The position numbers were made by a program, and so were the translations under genes. A stretch of 64,000 nucleotides of DNA from Tretioscincus oriximinensis (Eukaryota; Chordata; Lepidosauria; Squamata; Gymnophthalmidae). The notes beneath the pieces are model-generated. The model ran no database searches and was not told the DNA's origin. It saw nothing but the letters and a program-made list of their open reading frames with translations. This document shows, one piece after another, positions 26,301 to 40,200 of the stretch (positions within the stretch are counted from its first letter, which is position 1; every line of letters starts with the position of its first letter). The stretch spans positions 167,211 through 231,210 of the forward strand of contig JAJVDF010001218.1 of NCBI GenBank assembly GCA_022410635.1. Reading direction: 5' to 3'.

Positions 26301-29300
26301 GGGGGTTGGGACACAGGGCAGGATGTGAAAGGGGTGTTGGGACATGGCCATGAACTGGAAAGCTGTGGGGTGTGTGGAAGGGGTGAGAAAGAGGAGGGGA
26401 GGAACAAAGGCGGAAGGACACTGGGAAAGGGGAGGGGGTAATGAGAAAGAAGGGAACCTGGGACTGGAAAAGGGGTTGGGGGGAGGAAGAGGAAGAGGAA
26501 ATGAGGGAGGGGAGGATGGCAGGGAAAGGGAACCTAGAATGGTCAGCCTTACTTCAGGCAGCTTGGCCGGGCCTAGATAATGCATATGCTGAGAGCAAGT
26601 ACACTTTTTTGTCTTTATTGATTTAGCGGTCCATTATAAAGGCTCCAACCCATTCTTCCAGTTTGACAATCTCACCAAGTCTACCCTGAAAATTTCCTTC
26701 AAAATGCATCCTATTATTATACCTACTAACATACATTTAATATATATTATCTCAAGTCTTTGAGCAGCAGTAAGTATTCAACTGATTGAGTACACCATGC
26801 TCCCCAAATACCAGTTTCTCACCTTGTCGCCATGTAATATATTTAATGCTGCATTGTGTGGGGCAAATGACACATAACCACTGCCATTCAATGCTGAACT
26901 AACATCACTGCCATTCGCCACTTCTGCCAGGATATTCTGCCTCTTCAGTGAGCTGATAATATCATCAATGCCTGATCCTTTAATATGGAAATAGAGAAGA
27001 AAATATTCATCCTAAATTAGAGCTTCCTTACGTTCAACACAGAAGTACACAGAACTTCAGACAGAAAGAAATATATGGGAACCTCACAACTCTGCTTGAG
27101 AAGTTGCTTTTGCTGAGACAGTTGACAGGAAAACTGGAAATGTATCTTATATGTGACAATCCCATATCCCTATTGTATACAGGAGTCTGCTGTGTTGGGG
27201 TTTTGTTTTGGCTACAGTGCAATTTCTAATGGTTGCATGATGTATGAAAATGTGTTCAGGGGACTTATAAATGAGTTCCTAAAAGTTAAAGTACAAGAAA
27301 CCAGAAATAATACTAGACATACAAGAAGTAATTGCCTTTATTGTTCAAGAACTAGATCCCATAGAATATTAAGTTTTTAATAGTACTACAGCAAGCACAA
27401 AATTTACCACGTATCATTCCAACTACACAGTGGAAAGATATATGCTGTGGATAATGGTGCAACTCAAAACCATATGAAAAAACCTCTGTCCTTTTGTACA
27501 CATGAGGGACTATTATTCATTTGTCATTTATATTATATACTTTTACGTTATGATAGCACACATGTGGCTAAATAATCTGCTTAGACTCAGCCCTACTATT
27601 AAAAGGCATATTTTTTTCCAGAACAAAATATTATTTCTTTATTACATACATATGCAAGTCACTCATTAATATAAATTCCAGACTAGTATTCTGTACTAGA
27701 AATCATGCATAATTATTTGAATAGTTTTTCATTTCATTTTGTAAATGAATAGGGACACTACATTAGTTGTGACTTTAGGGATCAACAATTGGTCTGCTCA
27801 ATCCAACCCATCACATTTTATCATAAATAAAATAGAACAGCAATAAAGGGCATTCAATTGTTTTAAAAATTCTTACCAGTGGAGTTTTGAATTAAGAGAC
27901 TAGTTTTATACTTGTAATGAGTTTCATTTTGTTTAAGGAAGTATAAGGCTGGAGATAGTTTGATGGGGACCACAGCATTTTTGAAGTAATGATGTATAGC
28001 AAACATTAAAATCTGAATAAGAAGAAACACTGTAAACAGCAACAACCTGAAAGAAAGAAAAGTCATAAGAAAAAATGACTTATAAATTAGAGATCTGCAC
28101 AAACATAAAATTTTGATTCAGTTCATTGCAAACACAAGCCTGGCATGGCTTAAAGTATTTGACCCTACAACCAAATAGCCTGCGATCCAACTGCCTTGTG
28201 CTTTGGGCTCCAATCATTATGTTTTGGTCCCATCACCCACGCTCTTATCCCACACTGCATTCGTAACTGTTCTTGTCCTTTACGTGTATCATCCAAGGAG
28301 CCCTAATCACCACATGGTTGTGTAATGAAATCAATCAAATAGGACTAAGAAGAGCCACGGGGGCGGACCTAGGAATATGGAAAAGGGGAGGAGCGAGTGA
28401 GATAAGATGAGAGTGTGGAGACAAATAGACAGATTAAATTGGTTCACTGCCAGGAGTGTGAAAATAAAAAAAGATTAACCAGAATGGATACATAACTGCT
28501 GGGGTAGGAGTAGAAGGATGGAGCTGAGAAGCTTTGAATGTGGGCAAGCAAAGTGGAGGCTTAGCCAGAATGCACTGCAAGATCTCAGGACCTTTTTCCT
28601 ATCCAGTGTGGCTAAATTGTATCAGTTGGTTTCTTTAAGGTTGAGTTTGCCTGTTACTTTTGTTTTAATAAAGCTGTTTTTGTGTTTTAAAACAGAGAAG
28701 ACTTTATTATTTGGGAGAACATAGTAAAGGGGCTCATTCTTATATCACTGGTTGCTCAGATAACACTAAATCAGTAAACCAAATCTATTTTTGCCACTGC
28801 AGGACCAGTGTAGTATCCAAGATTACAATGCTCCCAAATGTAGCTACAGTAGGTGGACAAAGTAGAGAGGAACTCCGTATTTCCCGACTACAGGTGATTA
28901 CTAAGAAAACTGTTAGTTGCCTGAGACTAATTGTTGTTACCCACCCTGAGATCTTCAGGTATAGGGTGGGACAAATACCTAAGAAAATACAGGTTCCAAT
29001 CAGATTAATTGGAATTTAATTAGGAAACAAAAAATCAACAGAAAGAACACCAATCTTTTAAGATGCTATCAAAAGGTGTCTGTTTTATTATTTGTGGTTT
29101 TGAAGCTTGCTAATCTCTTTCTTAATCAGCCCACAAGCTATTGTCCAAAGTACTTCAAAACAAAAAAAATATTTCTGTTTAGGCTTTTGATAGGTTCTAT
29201 ATAAGGCTATATTCAAGCTATATCCTGGAATAAGGGCCAGCACTGAAAGGGACATGAACCAAGGATGTCTGCCACCTCTGTATTCAATCAGCTTTGGGGG

Positions 29301-32300
29301 GCNACTCCTCTTATTTGTGTTTCTCTTGAATCAATAAATGATTTTCAGTCATCGTTAATATACTCACACTGCCGACACTGATTTAACTTCACGTTTCAAG
29401 TTAAGGAAATGAACCTTTGCCATCGTAAATGCTTGTGCTTTCCAAAGTGATTTACTGCTTAGAGTACAAGATTTTGCCTCAGAAAGCAGCAGTAAGCTTT
29501 GTTCCAGTTCATGGAAAGATCTTCTATCACTTTCTTCTTCATCTTGCTCAGGGTTAAACACACTGAAATCTACAAAGCAGAGAAGAGGACATCAGAAAGG
29601 GTTTATTCCTTTTGCTACAATATGTAAATGGAAAATGAAAGTTTAAAATGGAAAAAACAAACAACATATGTTTCGTGCTTTATAAGATGCACTGGCATAT
29701 ATCTTTGATATGACAAGGAATGTTTAGAAAGAATAAAGAGGTGATTTTAAGTTAATTTCTTTGAGGCTAACGTGGTTCTCATAAAGCAGAATTACTCTAT
29801 GAATAACATTTCTCTAACACTCAGACTAATAATATAATAATTCACAGTCTGAGCCGGAACAGTGTGACGTCATTCGTGTGCGTTCCTGGCTTGTACAGCA
29901 AATTGCTGCTGGAATCAGATTAGGCCTCCAGCAAGCAAAAGTGGAGTTGCAAGAGGCTGCAGCCATAGGTCTGGCCTGGCCTTGATCCCCAGTTCACCTC
30001 CACGTTGTTCCCGCGCCTGCAGCCTGCCACCGCCACTTATCCATGATGGCGGTAGCGAGGGCAATTGCACCGGCTGTGTTGCCTCCGCCGCCTGCGGTTA
30101 GAGTTCCTTCCAGAGGCTGAGTGGCCTCTGGCTGGGAAATCCTGTCCCTACCCTCCTGCCTCCCCATGTGGATCAGGCCCAAGCTTCAGACTCTATTATC
30201 CAGGACACCCAAATACCTCCAGATATCCCAGATAATCAACCCAGAAGCTTGGACCTGCTCCGAGGGCCCCCCAAATCATACCCCAAGAGATGTGCCTTAG
30301 CAGTGTCTGATGGAGAAACCTCCCTACTCGCCCTTCCAACACCCCCACACTCCGCAGAAGATGAGCCGGGAAGCGGCCTTCTGCCCTCCCAGGAGTCTCT
30401 CCTGCCCCTGTTGCCCCAACACCCCCATTGCCACCAAAGACAAGCCATGATGCTGCCAGTTGTATGCCCCCACTCCACACTGGCTGGGCACAAGTAACCA
30501 CCCAGCTGAGAGCCCCCCTGGAGTTTTCCTTGCCCGCTTCCCCCTTCCTCACCTGTCAGCCCAGCAAGGGCCAGCCAGGACAAAGGAGCCCTGCTGCATC
30601 CATCTGTCTTGGATGGACACTTAGCTGCAATGGGGATAGTCTAGGAGTAAAACTTTGACTACTCCCTATTGGAGCTATACTCCATGCAAGACATACCAAC
30701 AGGTGAGGAGGGGGGAGAGGTGGAGAGGAACAAGTGTGAGGCACAGGAGTGAGGAGCCACAGGCAGGACTCCTGAAGTGCCATTTGCAGGGAGTCATGAA
30801 CAGGAGCATATTTTGCTTTCCTCTGTTCAGGCTGCCCAGGTGCATCTAATACTAATAATATTAAGACTCATAAAAATGCAGGGGTGGGTTGCCCCTCCCC
30901 TAACTCCATCCCCATCTACTCAACTCCTCTCCACCCACCTGCTGTTTTCCTCTCTCCTCCCTCCCACAGTGATAGTTTCCCCCTCTCCTCCTCTCTCTTC
31001 CCCTCCCTCTCGCCAGGGCCTCCTTGTTCCCCCCTCTCTTCCTTTGTCTCTGCACAGCGTGTCAGTTGAGGCATTTTAAAAGGAAACGGAGAGCCTGGCA
31101 CACCCTGCATGTTAAGAACCTCTGCAGCCAGGATCTGTTCATTTATAAAATGCCTCAGCGCAGCCTCAGAAGGTGAAGGTTGGCGGAAAGGTTCTGAGGC
31201 CGCACTGAGGCATTTTAAAAGCAAACTGAGATCCTGGCTGCGGAGGCCCCCAGTCCAGGATGCACCAGGCTCTCTGTTCCCTGTTAAAACGCCTCAGTGC
31301 ACCACACAGCTTCACATTCTGGGGTGAATGGAGAGCCTGGTTGCAGAGGCACCCAGACTGCCCAGGTGCAACTGGTAGCCACTGAGCTGCCACTGCCCCG
31401 CCATGCCCAGCTGCAGGGAGCGCACTGGGATTGGGGAGGACTGGTGGGAATGGCTTTTAACACATTCCCTGTTGGCTCTGAGGGGCCGAGCTGAGTTGAC
31501 GAGGGGAGTCAGCTGCCACTGCCGCCATCTGGCCTGTGACCCAGAAGAGGCAGCCACGGCAGGCCGCGCAGGCCAGCAAGATCCAGGCTTAGCTGAGGCT
31601 CCCTGGCAGCAATGATCCACCACAAACCACCATTTCACGCCTGAGCATTGCTGGGCTGGGTCACAGTGGCAGCAGCAGTCAACCACCACCATCTACAAGA
31701 GTGGTGCAGCAGGGAGGTGGTGGCAGCTGACAAGTAGCACCAGTGTGTTTTTGTCATTGCTATGCAACAACAGAAACACCAGCCAATGGGGGAGCCACGC
31801 CATGTGGAACGCTCCCCCATTGAAGGATCATCTGTCCAATCCGGTGGTCAGAGTTCAGCATATCCAGAGCCAGAGTGCACATTTCTGGTTCCATAGGTTC
31901 TGTCTTCTAGTAATATGGGTACTAATTAAACAGAAATTGTAATAATATGGTCCAAAAGGGTTCTCCCATTCTGACCAACTGAGACAGCAAGGTCTTCCAG
32001 CAAATATGCTGTGCCTCTGCTTCTTCCATACCATAAGTAACCAGCTTTGACTTCTACATGCCCCCACTTTGTTCTTCACTGCATTCACTGATTGATCACG
32101 ATAATTTTTGACAAGCAAACTCTAGGCCTCTGCTTCATCCAAGTTGTAAATCATTTCCTCTTTTTTTTTGTTCTGCGAATGCTACATTTAGACATGAGGT
32201 AGAGACTCCTCTATGTATGGCATCATTTCAGACATGGCAAATCAGAATTCCAGATATTTAGCTGGGTATTAACCATAATGTCATAAAACAATTTATCAGT

Positions 32301-34221
32301 AATTGCACAGTGATGCAAACCCAAAGTAACACGTAATTTCAATTTTATTGCTGTTTAATCTATATAATAATGTAACAAAAATCTGGTATAGCTGATTTCC
32401 TAAATTAGGAAAGTTGATTCTTCCCTACTCAGAAGACACATGATTTTGCACAATACACTAATTCCTAGGAAGCTAGCTTTCACGTTATACTACATTTTAC
32501 TGTTTATATTTTTGCACAATCTCTTACTTAATAGTTTTCATACAGTATAGAAGCCTCACTACGATTAATCTGACTGAAAATGTAATAAAAATAATATTCT
32601 ACTACAAATGCTCAACAACGAGAAATGCTGCATAATTTCTGTTATAGAAGGATGGTACACAGTAATTCCTTGCAAAACATGTGGTACACTGTGAGGTTTG
32701 CAATAAATATGGCAAACAAAACGTAGCATCTCTTATGTAATGAAAAACTGTGATGTTTGCAAGAGCATTATACAAAACATGGTCAGCAGCAGAAGAGAGT
32801 ATTTGGGACACAAAGTGATAGTGCAGCTACCACGATGAACTTTGACAACATGGTTGTTTGCAGAAAATGGACCACATATTTTTGGCAAGGGATGTCCATA
32901 TTACGAAAAATATTATAATTAATAGTATGTCACCTGCTTGGTCAATTTCAGCTTCAATCTCCAATTTCAAAAAAACATCTTCCAATGTAGTCATGGAAAC
33001 TCCATATGAAATAACACTCAGGTGGGATTGAGTATCTAGATCAGCAAAGAGTGCTATAGGAAAAAGGAGTTAAATTGGTTGGAAATGTTATTTCAATCCT
33101 GCATCTTTATTTCTTTGACTTGCTAACTGCGACAGCAACTTAGGCAGAAGTACTATTGTGGTAAATGAGCCAAGAGAGGTGTGGCTCAGAGGCAGATCTC
33201 TGCGGGGAGAGTTTGGTGACTCCTGGAGGTGGAGGTGGCTCTTGCAATTCCTAACACAGAGGAAATGTGACAGTCTTTGGNGTGGGCCGGGGCTTTAGGA
33301 CCCAAAATGTTATAGAACCACAAGTAACAGTGGGGAAAGGTTGGAAACAAAGGAGACTTTAATATCAAAGGTTGAAGTAACCAGCAGCAGATTTGAGAAT
33401 AAGATTGATACTCTTTCATTGGGCCTGATGGCAGAAGAAACACAGTTATAAAAATATAATCTAAAGAAGCAAAAAAGAAAATTCATAAAGGTTTGCTGTT
33501 TTACAAGTTGGCGTTCTAGCTGAAAAAATAAAACATACCCTTGTTTATGATCTGTTATATCCAGAGTCTATGTGTTTTGTTCTACCTAATATTAAGGTTA
33601 ATACTATACTGGCCACAGGACTGGAGGTTTGTGGGTGATGGTGCCCAAGGCCTCTAAGGGTTTATAGGGAAGGTCACAGTGGGACAGGGTGTGAAGTCTG
33701 ATCGTGGGCAAATTTCATGACTATAGTATAATTATCTAATTACCTTGTGCAATATTTCAGTCCAACACCACATAATGGTACTGCTTGTCTTTTGAAATCT
33801 GCTGGTGAGGCCCCCCTAGTCATCCCACTACTCTCAATAGAGAAAGGTGGGAACCCTGGACAGGGTCTTCCCTGTAGTGGGCTGTCAGATTATGGAATAG
33901 TCTCGTCCTCCATCAGGCTTCATTGCAAACCTTCAGGAAATAATGGAAGGTGCACTTCTTTATTTGCCCTGGCTTTTCCTGAAGACAGTTTACCTTCAGG
34001 CATCGGTCAAGATAAAGGAATGAATAAAAGAATTAAAAGCATGTATATTTATCTTAAACTGTGGTAACAATAAAAGTTGCTTGAAACTATTGAAGCTTTC
34101 TTGACCAGAGGAAATTAATTTCTTACATTATATTAGTAGGTACAATGTGATCCACCTCTAAACTGGGTGCTTCTAAGGGATCTTCCCTCTACACCCACAC
34201 ACACCTTCCTCCTCTATCCCC

Positions 34222-34261
<40 letters not shown>

Positions 34262-37200
34262 GTGCGCGTGTGTGTGTGTGTGAAGGGAGAGGGGAAGGGG
34301 AGGATGTGTGTGTGAAAGAGAGCTTGGCTGGCCTGTCTGGATTAGTCCCCTCCTCAGCTTGGGCTCATCAGCTCAAGGCAAAGAAGGGAACAAGGCTGCC
34401 AGGCAGTAGAGCTGCCAGGGCTGGGATCCTGGTTTGTCCAAGGCCCTTGCTCTGCTTGCCTGCATGCTCTAGGTGGAGGAATGCCCTTGGACTAAGCGGT
34501 AGTGGTGGCGGACATGGGGCGCTTTCCAACTTTCACTGATTCATCCTCTGTTCTCTCCACTTGGTCTCTGGATACCATGCGGCCAAACAGACGCAGTGGT
34601 GTGACAAATGGGCAGCAGTTGGAAGACTTGCCCATGTCCATCGTCACTAACGCTTTGTGCAAGACCCAATGTGGCCCCACTACTGCAATGTTCCCTTTTA
34701 CTTATACAGATATTAACAGAATCTTTATTCATTTGCCCAACATTCCATTCTACTTGCATTTAGATTAACCACTCTTCGTTTATCTTTAACTTCTCATCAG
34801 CTGTTCACTTGTTTTCTTTAGTAATACCTGAAAATTTGTCCATGTCCTTAAAAGGTAAAGCATACACAAGTTGTTCTTCATTCTGTTTTAACAAACTAGC
34901 TTCAGGGATATGCTGTCTGATTAAAGAGGCTGTACCTTCTGTGTTACAGTACCGATCTATATGCATGCTGGTCAAAAACAAAGAAAGATGGAGAAAATGT
35001 TATTGTGCAGATATATGTAGAAGTATATTAAACTTAAAGCTAAATATACTATCTTAACCCAATTGAGCAATACTTAAAATATAATTTGAAATATTCCCAA
35101 AGAAATGTCACAGAACCTACCCTCAACTCCGAATGAATTCAATATCCCTTAAAACCAAATTGGACCATGGATTTTATAATTTATTAGGGGTTTTCAACTG
35201 GTGGTCTCCATATGGTCTTAAACATCCAGCATCCTGTTCCACTCTCAGAACAATGCCCACTCTAGTGAAGCAAACTGAATGCTGAGAGTATAGGCCAGGA
35301 ACCATCATGTACATGTGTTTGCCCCTTCCCATATGCATATAGTTCACCTATGTGACTGAGCAGCAAAAGGCTCAGAAAATGTGGATGCATGCAGAAGTTG
35401 CTGGCGGAGCCCCACCAGTGAGGAGGAAGGCCGTATCAGCCCCTGCATCCCCACTGCTGCTGTGATCTACTTTCCGGTGGAGTCCATCAGGGCTCTGCCA
35501 GGCAAAACCCACACTTAACGGGGGTTTTGCTCACCCCGTTAATAAGGCGCCTGCACATCTGAGGCAGCCGTATCGTCAGAATATGGACACGTGTAAAATC
35601 TGACTCCCATCAAGAACTCACACAGAGGCCATAAACTTAGATCGTGAGGCAAGATCCAGGAGGTCCACGTGGGTCATGGAATCCTCCTGAGCACCTCTGT
35701 GCAGCAGTTTTTATTGACTCCCAAACAGAAGGCGTGTACAAGAAGAGTGATGTCAGAAAGTGGGAGTTCAGAAGGTGTGGTTTGGGGCGGACCGGAGGTG
35801 GGTCCAAGTTGTGACACCTGTGTGATGCGTCTCCCTCCTCCCAAGGGGCGCAGCCTGTGTCAGGAAGTATCCAAATATGGGTATGGTTTGAGCCATACAA
35901 GATTGACCCTTTAGGCTTCCAGGACCTGTGACCTGTCACTCACTCCAAGGTAAAAGGATGGACAAAAGGCTTCCTCTTGCCCTTTTGAAGCAAATGACTC
36001 AGGCCATCAATCTGTGGCTTCAGATACAATAGGTGCCCTTTGGAACAATAGGCTAAGGAGTGCTACTAAATGGGAACTGCTCCAGGGCAGGAAGAGAGAG
36101 ATTAGCTCTCTTGCAACACCCTGTAATGGAAATTTCCCCCAAAATTTTACATCCAAGCAGCCTGGGCTTCTAGGGACCAATTCTTGTATATATTTATATC
36201 AAATATATTAATGCCAATTAATATATCACGTATGGTGGACCCCGACACACACTGGTGCCTCAAAGGGAACCAAAGGAAGCATTGACGGCAAGAAGCCCAC
36301 AGCAGGGAGGCTGCCTCTTTGTCCTGTCAGCTTCTGTTTTTTTAAAGAAGCTTTCCTCCCTCTTTTGCCCAGGCCAGAGAAGTCCATGGGGGAAGAAAGA
36401 GGATGCCTCCCCTGTCATCTATAGCTTTTAAGGACACTTTTCTCCCCCTTTCGAAAGAGTGTGAAATACATCTTTAAAAGCCAGAGAAGGACAAAAAGAG
36501 AAAGAAGAGGAAGTAGTAGATGGAGAGGGAGGGAGGGTGGGGGCAAGGAAGGGGGAGGAGTGAGTTTAGACAGAGGGGGGAAGCAAGGGGGAGGAGAGGA
36601 AGGGAGAGAGGGAGGGTAGGGTATTGAAAAAGACAGTGGATGTAGTCGCCAATCGAGAGTGCATAGACCTGCAATGGGGGAGGCTGATCAGCCAAGGAGT
36701 AAGCCATTTTAATTGTCTGTACAAACCAAGAAGAGATGGTCTGGGATTTGGTCAGAGGGTCCTGCTTACAGGAATGAAATAGCAGAAGCAATGAAACTCT
36801 TCCTAAAAGCTTTCTTACACCTAAGATACCTCAAAACTGCACAATAGAGCTTCTTAGGAAAGGCAGGATTTGGGTAAAAGGAGAGAAGAACAACTTCCTG
36901 ACTAATACAAAATTTAGAGAAGACCTTAAGTTGAAATAAAGGGTCAGGTTGGAGTACTAAGGCATCTGGAGTCTTCTGGAGACATTGTGGCTCAGTAGAC
37001 AGGACAGCAATCTCGGACACATACCTTGAGATCACTATAGCAACTAATAACTTGGCTTTGTGTATGAGAGATAACAGAGAAGTCAAATCAAAGGATTCAA
37101 AGGGAGAGGCAGTGAGAGTGTGTAATACTAAATGCAGTCTCCAAGGGGGAATCTGTTTAGACTTGACCGCTCAAATAAGTCTCATTATGTGCTTATATTG

Positions 37201-40200
37201 GCCCAGGGATTTGGACCCACATATGTCCGGAACTGTAGCAAGAGCTGCCACATGCTTTCTGAGCATGGCCACTTTCAAATCCATGTCCACCCCCCTCTGA
37301 AGGAACAGCAGAACCTGATCGGCAGTGGCCTAAAAAGGGTCTATGTGGACAAAATCCACCCAGTTACAAAAGCTCTTCCATGTGGTAGAGTAGGCCCACA
37401 AGGTTGAGCCCCAATGATGGTAGTGATTATGTCTTCAGGATAGCCTAATGTCCAAAATTCCTCCCATTGAGCTGCCATGCGAGTCAATCAGAGTCAGGTT
37501 GATGTAGTAGGTCCCAGAACAGGGATGATGGAAGGGGCCATCGACTGCGAGGGAGAGAATCAACGAAAACCACAGTCTTCTCAGCCAGTATGGAGCTACT
37601 AGTATAACTGTAGCATTGAAGTCCTGAACCCTTGGTGAGAAAGAGCAGTGGAGGGAATGTGTAAAGTAGACCGGCTGGACATGGGTGGGATAATACATCC
37701 ACTTCCTCTGCTGTTGGTTCCCTGTATCTGGAGAGAAACCAAGGAACCTGAGCATTGGCTGCTGAAATGAACAAGTTCATGATCAAGCTGCCCCGCATGT
37801 GGAGCAACATGGTGAAATGCTGCTGGCTGAAAGGTCAATCCACTGGTGTGAGGAGCTGCCAATTCAGGGCATTGTGTTCAATGTCCCCTGTATATATTGT
37901 GCAGACAATGATAATATTTTAGATTCTGCTCACTGAAAGGTACATGAGGGCTCTAGTGATGTCGTCACGTGTCCAGCTCATGTGACCCTTTTGGCGCTAG
38001 GAAGTAGATTGTGTCAGAACAGTAATGAACTAGCTGATTTGTTGCTGTGTTGGTGTTAAATCTCCCAGTTACCACCAGCAGGGCCTTGGAGAACAAGTCA
38101 TGTGCTAATGGCTTGGCCCAATAGAAACAGGTGTGTGGGGGAGAGACACTCAGGTAGCAGCCAGGAACAAAAGAGGCTTTTGCCTTTATTGGAAGCAAGT
38201 TAAATACTGTAGCAAAAGAGGGCGTGGAGGAAAATTACACCAAGGTAACAGATAAGACAAGAGGAAGAGGAGGAAGAGGAAGAAGAAGTGGGTTCTTATA
38301 CCCTGCCTTTTCTCACCTTTCAAAGGGACTCAAAGTGGCTTACAAGGATATTTTTGCCCGAAGGCTTGCATTCTATCTTCCCATATCTACTTGCAGTCAG
38401 TTGCAATTTCTTGCAATTCATGCTTTTGAATAGCTAGGTTGGCTAGAGCTACAGGCCTGTGGAAGGTGCTCAGCCCTCCCCACGTCTGACACATGGCTTC
38501 GAAACCCAATCTCCCAGGTGAGAGACGGTTTCCTTAGCAACTGAGCTATCCATGCCTGCAAGAGGGTGAGTCCAGGCAGGAAATCTCCCAAGCTCCTCTT
38601 AATGTTGTGATGACTTCCTGTTGCAAACAGGAAAAGAAAACTGTTCTTCTCTTCCATATGGTGCCTCCTCCACTTTGGCATGCCCTTGGGGCTCAAGAGC
38701 AAGGGATTAGTTGTCAAGAATACAAAATGTTCTTTGTCAGGTTACTATGGATACAAAGTGGCTGAGGCAGGGTATTACAGAAGTCACAAAAGTAGTTATA
38801 TAGGAAAGCAAAGTAGAATGCAAACTGCAGATTGAAATTAGTCTGGAACAGTACTTTAAGCAAGAGTAAATAAACCTCTCTATTTTATAAACCATGGAAT
38901 GTTAATACAAAGCCTTGAATATTTTGCAGAGTCCAGTCCAAAAGGGCTTTTGGCTAAAGCAAAAATTACAATGCTCTAGATCTAGTAGCGCTCTGGTTAT
39001 TAATGTGGGCCTTAAGCTCTAGCCAATTAGTTGAATGTTTCCTTTCCTGGGCAGACCTTAAGCCCTGGGCCATATTACCGCTGCAGTCGGGGCCACACCT
39101 CGACAAGCTGGCATCCATTGTATAAACAATTCTCTGGGGAGGGGGTCATTGGGGACCCATTGGACAAGTTCTGTCGGTATGTCATCATTGCAGTGATCCT
39201 TTGATACCTGGTGATAGGGGAATATTGATATGATGATTATGAGTGATTTGGTAAGAAAAGGGAAGGGCCATCTTGCAAAGGTCTAGAATGAATTCTGGCC
39301 CAAGGGACAATCTCGTAGGACACCATTTTTCTTAACAAGAAGAACACCTTAAGGTCAACTCAAATTGTCTTACTTGCCACCAAGGTCGCTGACATAGCAC
39401 TGTTGATTCTGTCAGGGACTGGAGAAATGGTTCCCTCCCTGGTATCAAGCCTGACCCCAAGGACCTTAGACCTTAGAACTCTTGGTCTCATTGATAATGA
39501 AGCCATGTCGTCTAAAGCAATCAATAGTAGTTTGCATGTCACTCAGCGCCTGACATTAAGAGGGCATGGAGATCAAAAAGTCATCAAGGTAGGCAAAGGC
39601 TACTATGCCCATGTGTAAATACCTAGGGGAACTACACAACTACACAAGTTGTACAGGAGAAAACAGGAATTTAGCGCTCCCTACTACAAAAAGGAACTGT
39701 CATAAGCTCAGATGGATACTGATTGTAGATACACGTTTTCCAAGTCTATGAAGGTAAGGAAGGAGCCTGGGCCAATAGCAGCTCGAATAGATCTAAGAGT
39801 CTCCATCTTGAATTGCCTAAAGCACATTAAACGGTTAACGTACTTCAAATTGAGAATGGGATATAGTTTTCCAGATATTTTGTTAACAACAGAAAAAACC
39901 CTCTTTCTTCTGTCCTATGCTGGTACTGATTTGATAGCTCTGAGACTTAGAAAGTCCGAGACCACTTGACTGCCAGTCCAACGTGTGGGTAGAGAAAGTG
40001 CATAAAATGTGGCCACGGTCGGGACAGCAGTTCAAGATGGGAAAAGGTTCATTGGGGCACAAAACGTTGGGAGGGGCATCAATATCTCCCACGGGGAGAA
40101 CGGAACTGCCCTCCCCCAGAGGAATAAGCTCTATTCTGGCCACATTGTTGCTGAGGGGTGGGTTCCCTAAGAGAATGAAAAGGCTGTCTATAGGAAGAAG

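Noticed and set aside
25967..26585. Overlapping long open frames on both strands
   Set aside because: They arise from the G/C-skewed low-complexity tract, are Pro/Ser- or Gly/Glu-rich, overlap one another and show no domain.
30168..31700. Many open frames in a GC-rich block
   Set aside because: Frames occur on both strands, lack motifs and overlap a CR1 piece and tandem hairpins. Stop codons are scarce because of base composition.
34223..34282. CRISPR-like regular repeat
   Set aside because: It is a plain TG microsatellite without spacers, and the organism is a vertebrate.
35630..36250. Complete endogenous retrovirus
   Set aside because: No gag, protease, RT or envelope region of retroviral type adjoins the LTR-like block. 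The RT nearby is DIRS-type.
37435..37862. Candidate novel protein on the minus strand
   Set aside because: The frames [18 protein letters not shown] and [15 protein letters not shown] match the DIRS RNase H side. It is part of the retroelement.
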